Assembly: GCA_030704615.1 (NCBI GenBank)
Contig: CM060731.1
Location: 28,212,001 to 28,276,000 of the forward strand
Length of the DNA: 64,000 nt
Reading direction: 5' to 3'
Source: Takakia lepidozioides
Lineage: Eukaryota > Streptophyta > Takakiopsida > Takakiales > Takakiaceae
Shown: in pieces, positions 48,451 to 59,550 of the stretch
How positions within the stretch are numbered: position 1 is the stretch's first letter
How the letters are laid out: the number at the start of each line of letters is the position of its first letter
Program-made: the position numbers and the translations under genes
Notes under the pieces: generated by a model
What the model was told of the DNA's origin: nothing
Databases searched by the model: none
Seen by the model: only the letters and a program-made list of their open reading frames with translations

Positions 48451-48474
48451 TATAATCACTGTGCATAGCTTACA

Positions 48475-51384
48475 GGAGGTGATATGTTCAATGTTTCTAC
48501 TCTCCAACTTAAAGCACCGCAAGGGAGTGGTGGGTATTTTTCGCACGAAATCCCCGGTTGAAGGCGACGGCGATCTGGAATTTCTTGGGCTTCCACTGCT
48601 GGAAGACACATTGTGCGGCAACATGACAGGACCTCGAGGTGCTGTCCGAATGTTCCTGTCGGATCTCCAGGAATCCTCTTCGCACCCGGGTTCCTCTTCA
48701 ATCCTCCGCCTGACAGGGCGAGTCCGGACATCCCCCTCTAGGTGTTCACCTCTGCGGTGCAGAGGCGTCCCTTTGATCTTCTCTCGCAATGCTGTCGCCC
48801 ATTTCACTGGATTCTTGGACCTCGAAGCTGTTCGTACCAACAATTCCTCCCTGTCCGGCCCAAAGCCCCATTGTTTGCCGCTCAGGAACTTGTAGTACGT
48901 GGCTTGCTGCATAAGACGCTCGCCAGGAGGAGTGGACCGATTCTGCCATATTCGTGTTCGGCATGTCCGTGTCGGAATCCAAGCACCGCTCCTAGAAGGA
49001 CACAAACAATGGTGAGGGACCAATCGAAATGTCCGTAACAGAAAGACAAATGAACGAAAATGACAGCAGCCTACCTCCCACATGTACTGTCCGAACTGTC
49101 GATACCGAAAATGCCACCACCCCAACCAGCTGTGCAATGCTCCCAGATTGGTTGTCTCCACTGCACCAGACGTGTTCCACCAAGACTCGATGATAGCAAA
49201 CTTTACCTCCGCGTCATCAAATGTGGGTGCATCCTTCCACGCCGTACAAAGGACACGGTGTTCAGCCTGGAATGAGCTAGCAACAAATTTGGTAGTGTAG
49301 TGGGATAGACTCTGCATCCAATGGAATCCATAGGATCTCTCTTTCCCCTCCATTGGAACATTGGGGTCCTCACCGTACACACGCCGCACCGCTGCCCAGT
49401 TGGCCTGAGCGTTGTCTGCCATGAATCCCCTGAAATTGGGCTCTGGCAATCCCGCCCTTGCCATCTGCTCGTTTATGCCCTCCCACAGATGCATCTCGGA
49501 CTGTGTGTCCTCCCCTTTTATCTCGCAGATTGCAATCGTCATGAGCCTCTTGGAGTGATAGTCATAAACATGCGCACCCATGGTCACCCACTGATGGTTT
49601 GTAATTCTCTTGATGTGATCAAACATCACCCAAGCATTCGACAAGTTTCCAGTTGTCATGCGAGTGACCAAGTCGACTCCACTCCCAGGCCCACACATCG
49701 ACATTTTGAAAATGTAACAACGATCGGATTCGCTGCCTTGCCCTGGAAACCTGCTACCTTGGATGTAGTCATATCCAGTCATTCGTTTCACCTCCAGGAT
49801 TGAATACATGTCCGACCCCCTGCCGAACTCCTGCTTGCAAGATACGATGTGATTCCGCACATTCGGACTACAAACGTGCGAGACGGACTCCAAGAGGTCA
49901 CGCATCTCGTCTTCGGTCAAGGGCTCTCGGTCGGAACCATCTTCAGACATGATTTTGCCAAGAGCAATCTTGTGGGCTGCCTTCAGCTGAATCTGCTTTG
50001 GTCTGGCTCCGGGGCTCAATTTCACCTCCTCTTTTATGATGTCGTGTGCTTCCTGCACAGCCTCACGCATGTTGCCTCTCGCCAAGGGGTGGCAGTGGAC
50101 CCCAACGTGTATGCAAGCTCTAGTCAAGTCTGGGAGCAAATGGATTACGTAATATTGTTTGGCTCTGCACATGGACATGCACATCGGGGGTTCTTTGCAA
50201 TGTGCACACTTGAAAGAACCCGCAGGAGCTTGGCTGGAGACAATGAATGGATGATGCGTTGTGCCAGTCCAATCCGTCTCGTTTCTCCGCCCTCCTTTGG
50301 AGAGAAAGTGGAAGCAGGTGGGATTGAGGCACCTCAGCTTCCCCGCACAGAGGACATATCGTACACGAACACCATCAGCAATTTTCGTGCTACTGGTCTT
50401 CGTCACACACCAGGGGTGTCCGTCATGCTTTCGATCCATGTCTGTTAACATCCCGGAGGCTTTGTTTGACAAAGAAACAGGTGGAAACTCGAAGATGACA
50501 TTGCCATCGACTTCGGGAGGCAGAAACGTTACCTTTCTGACTGGGAATTTGGCATAGTTGAGAGCAGCCAGCTCGGAGCGAGAACCATCGAGGTGATGTT
50601 GTCGTAGGAGCTGCACAATGGACCGGGTTGGAGTTATGCTCGAGGGCACATGCGTAGCACCTACAGAGACGTCCATGCCGGATTTGAACGACCGTGTGGA
50701 GGACATGGGTACCTCAATGCAATCATCTTCCTCGTCGGAAATGTCGAATACGTCCACACGAAAAGCTATGGAGGGTCTTGATGGTCCAGGTCGGGAATGA
50801 TTATCGTTGCATACCTCTCTGTTGGCAGTGGCCGCCTCTCGGTTTCCGGACTCCTTTGTGGATGGTGTGGGCAGCGACTGATTCGGAAAGGGAATGGGCA
50901 TTCCCACAGCTCGGTACAGGATGGTGTCTAACGGGGGAACGTGCCATTCAATTCCGCAACCTCCGTCGTTAGCTAGCACGACAATGGTCTCGTCAACCTG
51001 TCCAGGAACATCCTTCCTTTCTTCTTCCAAATAAACTGTGCCCGGTTTGAGCTTGAATTTGGAACAAAGGTAAGTTTCAGTCACTCTGCAAAGTCCTCCC
51101 TCGTTTGGGATCCAGGCTCTCCCAAGTTGCAGAGGACAGCAAACTATAGCGTAGGAATTCGGAGCCATCGAACACCGCACGGAGTTGGCAAGTGCGAGGT
51201 TCAGTATAGCGACAGACCAAGGCTCACAGGCACCATCTAAGTGGATCTGCAGAGTCCATCGACGATTGGAAGTCGCACATTGAAATGGAAAGTATTGTTT
51301 CAAGCTACATGCATGAAGGTGGGAGGTTTGATTCCATAGCCAGTAAGTATGACAATGATGGCCGATTCGGCGACGAAATAACAT
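48475..51384 (-). pseudogene. Element 2 MULE transposase, N-terminal and catalytic parts
   Basis: The longest coding region of the window. It has an N-terminal domain of about 240 residues, an acidic linker (FDISDEEDDCIEV), and the conserved VTFLPPEVDG and KHDGHPW. A Cys-rich region follows (GKLRCLNPTC, FKCAHCKEPPMC), then the DDE core with Asp in VMFDHIKR, Asp in GFMADNAQAN, FHWMQS and Glu in MAESVHSSW. An 83-bp GT-AG intron (49074-48992) lies between the second Asp and the Glu; an unspliced open reading happens to run through it. Near 48900 about 20 codons are missing and the frame changes, so this copy is probably inactive. It ends at a donor (CCTGTAAGC) near 48475; the SWIM part is at 46127-46953. 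It is transcribed away from the ParB-methyltransferase gene, with the palindrome array between. Confidence 0.85.
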
Positions 51385-51589
51385 CTCCTGACAGTTTCTC
51401 CTGAGGGTGGATCCAGCAGTATTCTCGGTGCAGACAGGAACGTTCGCACTGACAAGTGCCAGGACTGTTAGTTAAAACGGTCAGACAACCAAGTTGTGCT
51501 CATCAAGACTGGCCGCAATGTTGTTTCGGAACAATGCAACCCATTCAGGTTCCAGATTTCCCGTCCCGAGTGATTCTTTCGATTGCTGG

Positions 51590-53075
51590 TGGACGGAAAT
51601 ACGGCGGCGCATTTCCGTTTTGCTTCTTGGTCATGCACCAGAGCGACGGAAATGCGGCACCGAGTTTCCGTCCGGGGGAAACCTTTATACTCTCCAGAAC
51701 GGAAATGCGGTACCGCGTTTCCGTTCTGATTGAGAATTATGAACAACGGGAACAGAAATGCGGCACCGCATTTCCGTCCGAGTCGCACTTTTCCGACATT
51801 CCAGAACGGAAATGCGGCGCCGCATTTCCATTTTGTATCTGATGCATGGAGCTGAGGGATAGAAATGCTGCAGCACATTTCCGTCCTTAAAAGACATTCA
51901 TACTCTCCATAACGGAAATGCGGTACCGCATTTCCGTTCTGATTGAGAATTATGAACAACGGGAACAGAAATGCGGCACCGCATTTCTGTCGGAGTCGCA
52001 CTTTCCGACATTCCAGAACGGAAATGCGGCGCCGCATTTCCATTTTGTATCTGATGCATGGAGCCGAGTGCGATTCCGACAGCTTCATACAGCGCAATTC
52101 CGACCGCTTGAGACATTCATACTATCCAGAACGGAAATGCGGTACCGCATTTCCGTTCTGACTGAAAATCGTCAACCATCGGAACTGAAATGCGGCAGCG
52201 AATTTCCATCCGAGTTGCACCTCCCAACATTCCAGAACGGAAATGCGGCACCGCATTTCCGTTCTGATGAAATATCCTGAAACATCGGAACTGAAATGCG
52301 GTACCGCATTTCCGTCGGAGTCGCACCTTCCGACATTCCAAAACGGAAATGCGGCGCCGCATTTCCGTTTTGTATGTGAGGCATAGAACTGTGGAACGAA
52401 AATGCGGCACAGCATTTCCGCCAGCGTCAGAAGTTAATACTCTACAGAACGGAAATGCGGTACCGCATTTCCGTTCTGACTGAAAATCGTGCGCAACGGG
52501 AACAAAAATGCGGCACCGCATTTCCGTCCGAGTCGCACCTTCCGACATTCTAGAACGGAAATGCGGCGCCGCATTTCCGTTTTGTATATGGGGCCTGGAG
52601 CTGTGCTACGGAAATGTGTTGCCGCATTTCCATCCATGTGAGACCTTCAAACTTTCCAGACCGGAAATGCGGCACCGCATTTCTGTCCAGGTGAGACCTC
52701 TATACTTTCCCGAACGGAAATGTGGCACGACATTTCCGTTCATCAACTAACGTATGTGAAGGGGGAACGGAAATGCGGTACCGCATTTCCGTTCACATTG
52801 AAAATCATGAACCACGGGAACTGAAATGTTGTGCCTCATTCCCGTCCGAATCGCACCTTTCGACATTCCAGAACGGAAATGCGGCGCCGCATTTCCCTTT
52901 TGAATCTCATACATGGAGTTGTGGGACGGAAATGTGGCACCGTATTTCCGTTCAACAACTAAGGTATGTGAAGGTGGAACGGAAATGCGGTGCCGCATTT
53001 TCTTCCAACAAGTACGGATGTGTAGCTTCGTGATGGTACTTAACGGAAATGCGGCGCCGCATTCGCATTTTCGCT
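51590..53075. repeat. Palindrome array 1, about 27 units
   Basis: By eye there are about 27 copies of the palindrome AAATGCGGYRCCGCATTT, usually extended by GG/CC on the outside, between 51592 and 53070. Most centre-to-centre distances are 51-56 bp, commonly 53, close to five helical turns. The central dinucleotide varies in a semi-regular order (GGTACC, GGCACC, GGCGCC, then a degenerate unit), giving a higher-order repeat of about 210 bp. Spacers are themselves related (for example GACATTCCAGAAC, GATTGAGAATTATGAAC). The array fills the space between the divergent transposase and ParB-methyltransferase genes and so must include both promoters. Confidence 0.95.
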
Positions 53076-54968
53076 CCAACTCATCAGACGCTGGGACGGA
53101 AATGCCTTGAAATGTGAACACGTGGAGCAACGGAATTGCTGCACATGTCGGCACTCTATCTGACTGAAGGGGCATGAGGCGGCGCGGCCTGACCGTTGGA
53201 TAATGATGTTTGTTTTTCGGACAGCAGGCGTACCCTGAACGATTCGAATTTCGTAATGACGCAAACTCCACGAGGAGACACTTTCGTCCAACCCTTTCGA
53301 ACCCAAGTGGTGCATCACCGCCGTTTCATCTACTTTTGTCGTGTCTCCTCAGTCACCCCTCTCGCGCCCTTTCCATCTGCACTCTTTGCCCCTTTTCCCT
53401 CTCTCTGTTCTTCTTATGCTCGAACCTGAGAGGGGGGAGTTCGTGCACCAGACAGGAGACCTCGTCGCAAGCTCCGGAAATTATACTTCGGACGTAGGCC
53501 AATGCCGAAGGGGAGGAAGCAGATGCGTCTACAGGAGGAGATTGCCATCTCCGAGCAGCAGGCCACTCAGGCAACCCAGCCACCAGTGAGAGCTCCATGC
53601 GATTGGGCTGCGCGCAGCTGATCGAGCACCGAACCCCCCATTTTGCTTCTGTAATTCTTAGACTGAATGCTAGTAGACTTGAATGCATAACATGTTTGCA
53701 TGCCTAACAGGAAAGGTGGACGTGCTGGAGGGATCGCAGGAATCCGAAGAGCCGCAGGAAGAGTCCGAGGAGCTAGCTGCAGCACGTACACCCACCCGAT
53801 CCCCGAGCGCGGGTATTCCTGCCGGGCCTAGCCCTGTGCGATTCAAAGACGCGGCTTCGAAGGGCAAGTTCAAAGCCCCAGAGATCGACTCGCGTTCTTC
53901 GGTCATGGAGAATCGCCAGCAGGGGTCGGCCCTTCTCCAGCAAAGTCGAAGAAGAAGCAGCCCGTCCCTCTACTGGCTTCTGAACCGGCTCAGGCCGATT
54001 CACCCCCCCCAACGCGAATGAAGCAGCAGGGTAAAAGACAGATTCAATTGCAGCAGACACCTTCACCTGCAAGGATGAGGAAGCAGAAGGCAATCAGGGC
54101 GACGGCCGAACAATCTCCCGCAAAACCGCTTCCACGAGCTGAAGCTCAGTTCCTGGAGGATTTCCCGCCTGCAGATGTTGGGGCCGACTCTGCTGCAGCA
54201 AAGGCAATGGGATCGACCGTTGATCTCGATTTGGTACCGGAGGAGGGTGCTGCCGCTGAACGTTCGCAGCCAGACCTCACCACCGATGAGCAAGCAGGCC
54301 CGGAGGAGGCCTCTGCAATGGCAGAATTGCCCGCACACAGGCCCCAGAGTGCAGCTCCAGTTGAGGATGCTCCACCTGCTCAGCCACTACCGGCACCTAC
54401 AGACATGTCTCCGGAGGATTTCAAAAGTGCAGCGGATAAAATGTTGGAGGAGACACACAGTAGCATTGGCAGAGTTCTGGGCAGCAGGGTATTCCAGCGG
54501 ACTCTTCGAATCCCACTCTGTCGCATGGTCTCCCTTCCCATCGTCAGGCAGGCCCTTCCCGGAGATGTGGATAAGCTGAAGTTCGCATTTCGAGAAGGGT
54601 ACCGTCTGGGATCGGCAGCGTTTTACGTTTCCATTGAGAATGAGGACGGCGAAACTCGTGGACCCACTGCCGATGAATTGTCAACGTGGGATACCCACTG
54701 GCACACTCGCAACGACGAATTCGAGGCGACGCTGAAGGGTGATCCAGACTTCGGCCATATGTCTGGTAAAATGTTCTTTGTGTGGGACGGGAATCACCGA
54801 CTTCTCGCCTGGTGGGAGTACATCAAGCAGAACCATGCCAAGCACATTGGCTGGCATTACATGGTGGAGTGTGTCATCCTGAAGGTGAAGGCGGCAGACT
54901 CCTCCCTGCTCAAGAATGCCATGGCGGACCTCAACTCGTAAGATACTCATACCCTCCCTAGCACGTTC

Positions 54969-54986
54969 GAAATGCGGTGCCGCATT
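54969..54986. repeat. Palindrome in intron of ParB-methyltransferase gene
   Basis: A perfect AAATGCGGTGCCGCATTT-type palindrome with GGTGCC core lies in the intron 54936-55049. It is one of three introns carrying the motif. Confidence 0.9.
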
Positions 54987-56177
54987 TTGGTTTCCATTCT
55001 GGTTTGTTTCCGTGCTTCCGTGTACTGAACTGGAGAGTGTGCCTTGCAGGGTCACTGAGAATGCGTACGTGCATACCCACATGGCACATATGCTGTACAG
55101 GGTGAGGAAAACTGGTCTCACTGATCCGCAGATGTTTGCGGAAATGCTGGAGCCCGAGCTCATTCAGAAAGCCGTTGCAAAAACAGACCGGACATGGTAT
55201 CGTCTCACTATGGATGGAATGGTGGAGGTGATATACGAAGTAAGTCGTCCTCCAATTTCCCTCTGCTCATCCTTCCCCAATTTTCAGTAATGTTTCCACA
55301 TGAATCGAATGTAACGCTTCTGCATGTTTTTGTTGGCAGTCAAACATCAAGCTGGATTTGGCCCATGCCAAACGCTTCTTCATGGAAAGTGAGGGGCAGG
55401 TGAAAACGTTGCAGTCATTGACTGAGCACTTGAAGGAAGCCGGTGTCAAGTCCAGAACCAAATACAAGTCAAAGCTTGTGAAGCTGGTGGCAATTGCAGA
55501 TCCGGCACTTGGAAAGGACTTCATCCCCGAGATTGCAAAACACTATTCTCGGGCCATGCAGCCGACCATGCAATTGGAGAAACTGCATCACCTCTCAACG
55601 GCATGTGTGGAGGCGAAAGAGAAGGTGAGGTTTCAATGCACTGAAGTTCCTTCCTAGCAATAGCCACTCTCTTCCAGCTCCTGACATTGGATCGGAAATG
55701 GCAGACACGGTGGCTGTCGATCTAGAATGCATCCGAGAGCATAAGGACAATGTGGTCTTTTCCACTGGAAGTTTCCGACCCTGCAGTGGATGTGTGGCTC
55801 AACCGTATGACTTGGTGGTTCCAGGTAATTCAAGGTACTTCCCCAGATTTGCTTTTCTGAAATGAATTCCCTGAACTGCTACGTGACAATGCATTTGGGA
55901 ATCGCAGGTAATGTCGAATGCGAAGGAGCAAGTCGTAATGCACACAAATTCGTTCGGCTTGTACGTCAAATGGAATGGAACACAGACATTGGAAGACTAC
56001 GTGACACGTTTCAGATGTGCGTACAAGGACAACCTTTTCGCCAGAGAGCTACAGACAGCAAGAAGGAGCGTGGAGTTTACACATCAGGAGGGAGCGGGGA
56101 AAGCTGCAATGCGAATTGTTTACAGGTGAAGCACAGCTGCCCTTGTATGCGAAGCCTGGTTACGAGGTTTGTCTCGG

Positions 56178-56200
56178 AAATGCGGCACCGCATTCGCATT
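56178..56200. repeat. Palindrome in intron of ParB-methyltransferase gene
   Basis: CGGAAATGCGGCACCGCATT lies in the intron 56126-56271; the right arm diverges after GCATT. Confidence 0.9.
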
Positions 56201-57278
56201 TTATGTTTTCGGTGGCACTCTGCGAGTAGGTTGGTCTCAACTTTTGCTCACGCATGCTGACTGCCTTGCAGGTATATGAAATACGTGCTCCTTCAGACAG
56301 GGGCCCTGGCTCAAGAGCCCCCGTTCTTCATGGCTTGGACCGTGGCGGGCCCAAGCTGTGTCTACACACCCGAGATGCAGAAACAATGGCATCCCGCGCA
56401 TCTCGTTGGATGCCCGTGGTACCTGGACATGTCTGGCGGTATTGTTGACGAGTCTGAGAAAGATCTGCACGCCTTGGCAGAAGAAAGAGAAAGGAAAGAC
56501 GTGTCCCTGCTGGGCCAAAGTCGGCAAAGGAATCTGCTGCTCTGGAAGAATCCAGAAAGGCAGCTGAGATGGCACAAAAGACGGTGGATGCAGCTGTGCA
56601 GGCCCAACAGAAGGGGTCGAAGAAGAGGACTCGCCAGCAAGGAGCAGCTGTTGTGACACCCGCCAAAACGAAGAAGCAGAAACAGCCTGTTCAGGAAGAG
56701 GGTGAGGAAGAGGACTCCGATGGAGACTTTGCAACCAGCCCACCCCCCCAAACGCAGGCTGCCTCCCCTGTGCCCACCGTTGTCACGAGAGGCACGAGAA
56801 CTGGCTCGGCAAAGAAGGCACTCTTCAACCCCCCAGGGGGGCACCCTTTCGAGCCGGTGGAAATGAAGAGGCCGAAAGTGGCTCCCGAAACAGTAGTCCA
56901 GTGTGTAAATGAGAGTTTCTTGGCGGCTTTGGATGGACGGGCAGCCAAGTTGGCATACATGAAGACCATGGAGGGTCTGAAGGGCAGAGCACTGAAGAAG
57001 GCGACTGCCGAAGAGCCTTCCGACACCCCAGGATTTCAGAATATGGTCTCGTTCTTTGAGAGGGTGTGTGCAGACAAGGATTGTAGGAGGGGCGGAAATG
57101 CCACCGAGTGGTCTTGCGATATGATCATCTTGGATATTCCGGACGGAGAGCCTGTGGAAGGACTGCAAGCTTTGCCATCTTGGAACAGGTACTCGGAGGA
57201 CTTTTGGAAGAAAGGATTCGGGCTTGCCCGCATGGTGTTGGACGACAGAGGCTGTGTGGTTGTCCTGGCGAGCAGAGG

Positions 57279-57285
57279 AAAAAAC
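57279..57285 (+). other. A-AAA-AAC heptamer at a frame change
   Basis: The two frames of the methyltransferase-like region (56569 frame, stop at 57336; next frame continuing to 57390) meet at GGA AAA AAC. The heptamer AAAAAAC is in the exact phase needed for -1 ribosomal slippage, and slippage there would join the frames. A weak stem (TTGCG with CGCAA) follows about 13 bases on. A one-base deletion in the A6 run is the simpler alternative, because two other -1 frame changes in the gene have no such heptamer. Confidence 0.35.
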
Positions 57286-57437
57286 ACTCAGACAGGAATT
57301 GCGAAGGGACCCGCAAGAGCGCCGTCCCGATTCTGAAAAAGAAGTGGACGTGCATCAACACACTGGGCCTTCGGTCGGAAGGGAAGAAGGTGATTACGAC
57401 ACTGGCACTCGTCCATTCATTTGCTTGGGTGTTTTCA

Positions 57438-57455
57438 AATGCGGTGCCGCATTCG
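57438..57455. repeat. Palindrome in intron of ParB-methyltransferase gene
   Basis: CAAATGCGGTGCCGCATT lies in the intron 57391-57485, between the frameshifted exon and the exon starting TKQFDAYCF. Confidence 0.9.
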
Positions 57456-58744
57456 GTTTCTAATCGTTCCCCCCTGTGTATGCAGACGAAGCAGTTCGAT
57501 GCATACTGCTTTGTGAAGGAGAACTCCACCTTTGCTTTCCGGAAGGAGGGAGGAAAGGTTGACCCGAACTGCGACCCCCTCGATTACGACGTTCTGTTCA
57601 ACAACGTTCCCAAGGAACTTCTCCCTCATAGCCTCACTTCAACGGAACCCCTGCGGTACTCACGGACTCGGAGCCCTGCCTTCATTCAGACAATTATGGA
57701 GACATGCACAGACGTGGAGGGCACAGTGCTCGACCTCATCTGTGGGACAGGTATGCAGAATCTTGATCTATGCTGTTCTGCATGTAGTTCGCAACATCTG
57801 AAGCGCCATGTGGTAATGTGTGGATGGCATTGTAACAGGTGCCTCAATGTGGGCTGGGCGGTTTTCCGACCGGCACCTCTTTGCCTACGAGGAGGATTCA
57901 TCCGTGTGGGGATCCCATCTGGAAGGGCTGCAACGGAATGTTAAGGCTCCCGACAGAGCGGAAGTCTCCTCGGATTCGTCGGAGTCCGAGGAAGACACAG
58001 TGGACATTGATGCGGAGGAGAACCCGGAATACGAGTGAGTGCAAACATTGTAAGTTTGCAAAGCCTTCTGGGTCATTTTTGTCAAACGAATTTCCCGACT
58101 GTGGTTCTCATTAGTCTCGTTGATGATTGTCATGTGCAGGATTGCAGGGTCCGGGTCGAAACATGTAGGGCCTACACTTCCTGCCAGGAAGAATGTCCCG
58201 TTCTTTGCGAGGGCCGACTTCATGACGAGCCCGGTGAGGGACTACTCCCTTCCTAGTTATGCAGCTAAACTCGCAAATACAGCGATTAGAAGAAGTGAGA
58301 ATCCCAGTAAAGTAGAGCAGATTTTGGAGAGGGCTAGGGAGGACAGAAGGATAAGGAAAGAGTTGGCAGCAGCTCAGACAGGTAGACGGGTACGAAAGTA
58401 CATATGTGATTCAGCGGATGAGAGCGACGCAGACAGGGAGGAAGACGACCCAACGGAGGTGAGATGGACAGTTCCGCAAGGGGAAGATGGGATTTTCGAA
58501 AGCCTGGCCAACGAGCAGTCCGCTGGAGATGAGAAAGGCACTGAGGGGGTGGAGGCGGAGCAGGACAGTCTAGAACAGGATGAGGATTCGGATGATTTTC
58601 AAGATTAATAGAATTTTAATGAAGTCTCTGTAAATGTAAATTCTCTTCCAGAGTATATAAAGGAAATTCTGCCCGACATTCGTGACCCCTCTCCAGTGTG
58701 CATTCCAGCCACACAATCGCCCAAACCACGACGCTCCCAAAATC

Positions 58745-59550
58745 AGAAATGGGGCACCGCATTTCCAAAATTTTGGCAACTCTAAGAACCTCTTTTGGAA
58801 ATGCGGCACCGCATTTCCAAAACAGGGGAGGGACTAAATTTTCCATTTCAATGTTGGCATAGTAAAAAGTAATCGGCCGATTGGAAATGCGGTGCCGCAT
58901 TTCCAAAATTTCCTTTGTCCACACGCCAGTTTTGGCCTCTCCCGCTCATTGCATGGATGCCACCACGCTTACAGAGGTCGAACAAGGAGGTCGAACAAGG
59001 AGGTCGAGATGGCGGAATTGAAAATGCGGTGCCGCATTTCCATATTGGGGATGGTCGTTGTTCGAACTGCAGGCCCATCAGCAAAAATTGGCACCGCATT
59101 CCATTGTAAAAAAAAAGTCGATGACGGACATGGAAATGCGGCGCCGCATTTCCAGAACGGACATCGCAATTTGTCCATTTGCAGACCCTCTCACGGAAAT
59201 GCGGTAACGCATTCCATCGCGCTGGTCGGAAATGTCACACTTTTCGAAGTGTTGGACGGAAATGCGGCACCGCATTCCCTTGTCCAAAAAGAAGTTTCCA
59301 TTGCCAAGCTGGAAATGCGTCGCCGCATTTGCAATGCCAACCTCGTTGTCTGTCCAATTTATAGACCCGTGTTGGTATTTCGTGTACCTGGACGGAAATG
59401 ATGCACCGCATTTCATTGTCCGACACTGAAATGCGGTTCATACATTTCCATGTCGGCATGGAAATTCGGCACCGCATTTCCTTGTCCCACATGGAAATGC
59501 GGTGCCGCATTTCGATGCCGACATGGAAATGCGCCACCGCATTTCAATGT
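58745..59550. repeat. Palindrome array 2, about 14 units
   Basis: About 14 copies of the same palindrome (centres near 58759, 58808, 58893, 59028, 59141, 59206, 59268, 59321, 59403, 59437, 59468, 59501 and 59533, plus a half site near 59090). Spacing is irregular, from about 32 to 135 bp. Cores include GGCACC, GGTGCC, GGCGCC and GGTAAC. Flanks differ from array 1 (for example GACATGGAAATG), so the array expanded independently. It lies between the 3' ends of the ParB-methyltransferase gene and the minus-strand gene at 59800. Confidence 0.9.

Larger units (their letters stand above)
53502..58608 (+). pseudogene. ParB-like / amino-methyltransferase-like fusion gene
   Basis: A multi-exon gene. 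Inferred exons: 53502-53585, 53716-54935, 55050-55239, 55340-55624, 55678-55819, 55908-56125, 56272-57390, 57486-57750, 57839-58034, 58140-58608, with GT-AG introns. After a low-complexity linker comes a ParB-like domain (IPLCRMVSLP, then VWDGNHRLLAWWE with the DGNHR box) and a helical region (DLNSVTENAYVHTHMAHML). Next is a second domain (YVKWNGTQTLEDYVTRFRCA, YMKYVLL), a Lys-rich linker, and a methyltransferase-like part in beta-class order. That part has a motif IV-like CDMIILDIPDGE, where DPPY is replaced by DIPD. It then has MVLDDRGCVVVLAS, RSPAFIQTIMETC, and SAM motif I VLDLICGTGASMWAGRFSDR ending FAYEED. An acidic tail closes it (NVPFFARADFM, EVRWTVPQGED). Three one-base frame changes (about 53.9, 56.46 and 57.285 kb) and a TAG at 55723 suggest decay or sequence error. 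Function would be DNA binding and possibly DNA adenine or cytosine N4 modification; the altered catalytic motif leaves activity open. Confidence 0.7.

Noticed and set aside
48439-51384. One uninterrupted 981-codon transposase
   Set aside because: The open frame runs through an 83-bp GT-AG intron and past a deletion of about 20 codons; comparison with copy 1 shows the true coding path differs.
51468-52750. Several open frames of 60-210 codons within the palindrome array
   Set aside because: They translate the repeat itself (recurring GNAAPHFRS-like peptides on both strands) and show no protein-like conservation.
51590-53075. CRISPR-like array (regular repeats and spacers)
   Set aside because: The repeats are full palindromes, the spacers are repeated among themselves, there is no leader and no Cas gene, and the genome is eukaryotic.
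56237-57168. Long minus-strand open frames opposite the ParB-methyltransferase gene
   Set aside because: They are shadows of the GC-rich plus-strand exons and show no domain.
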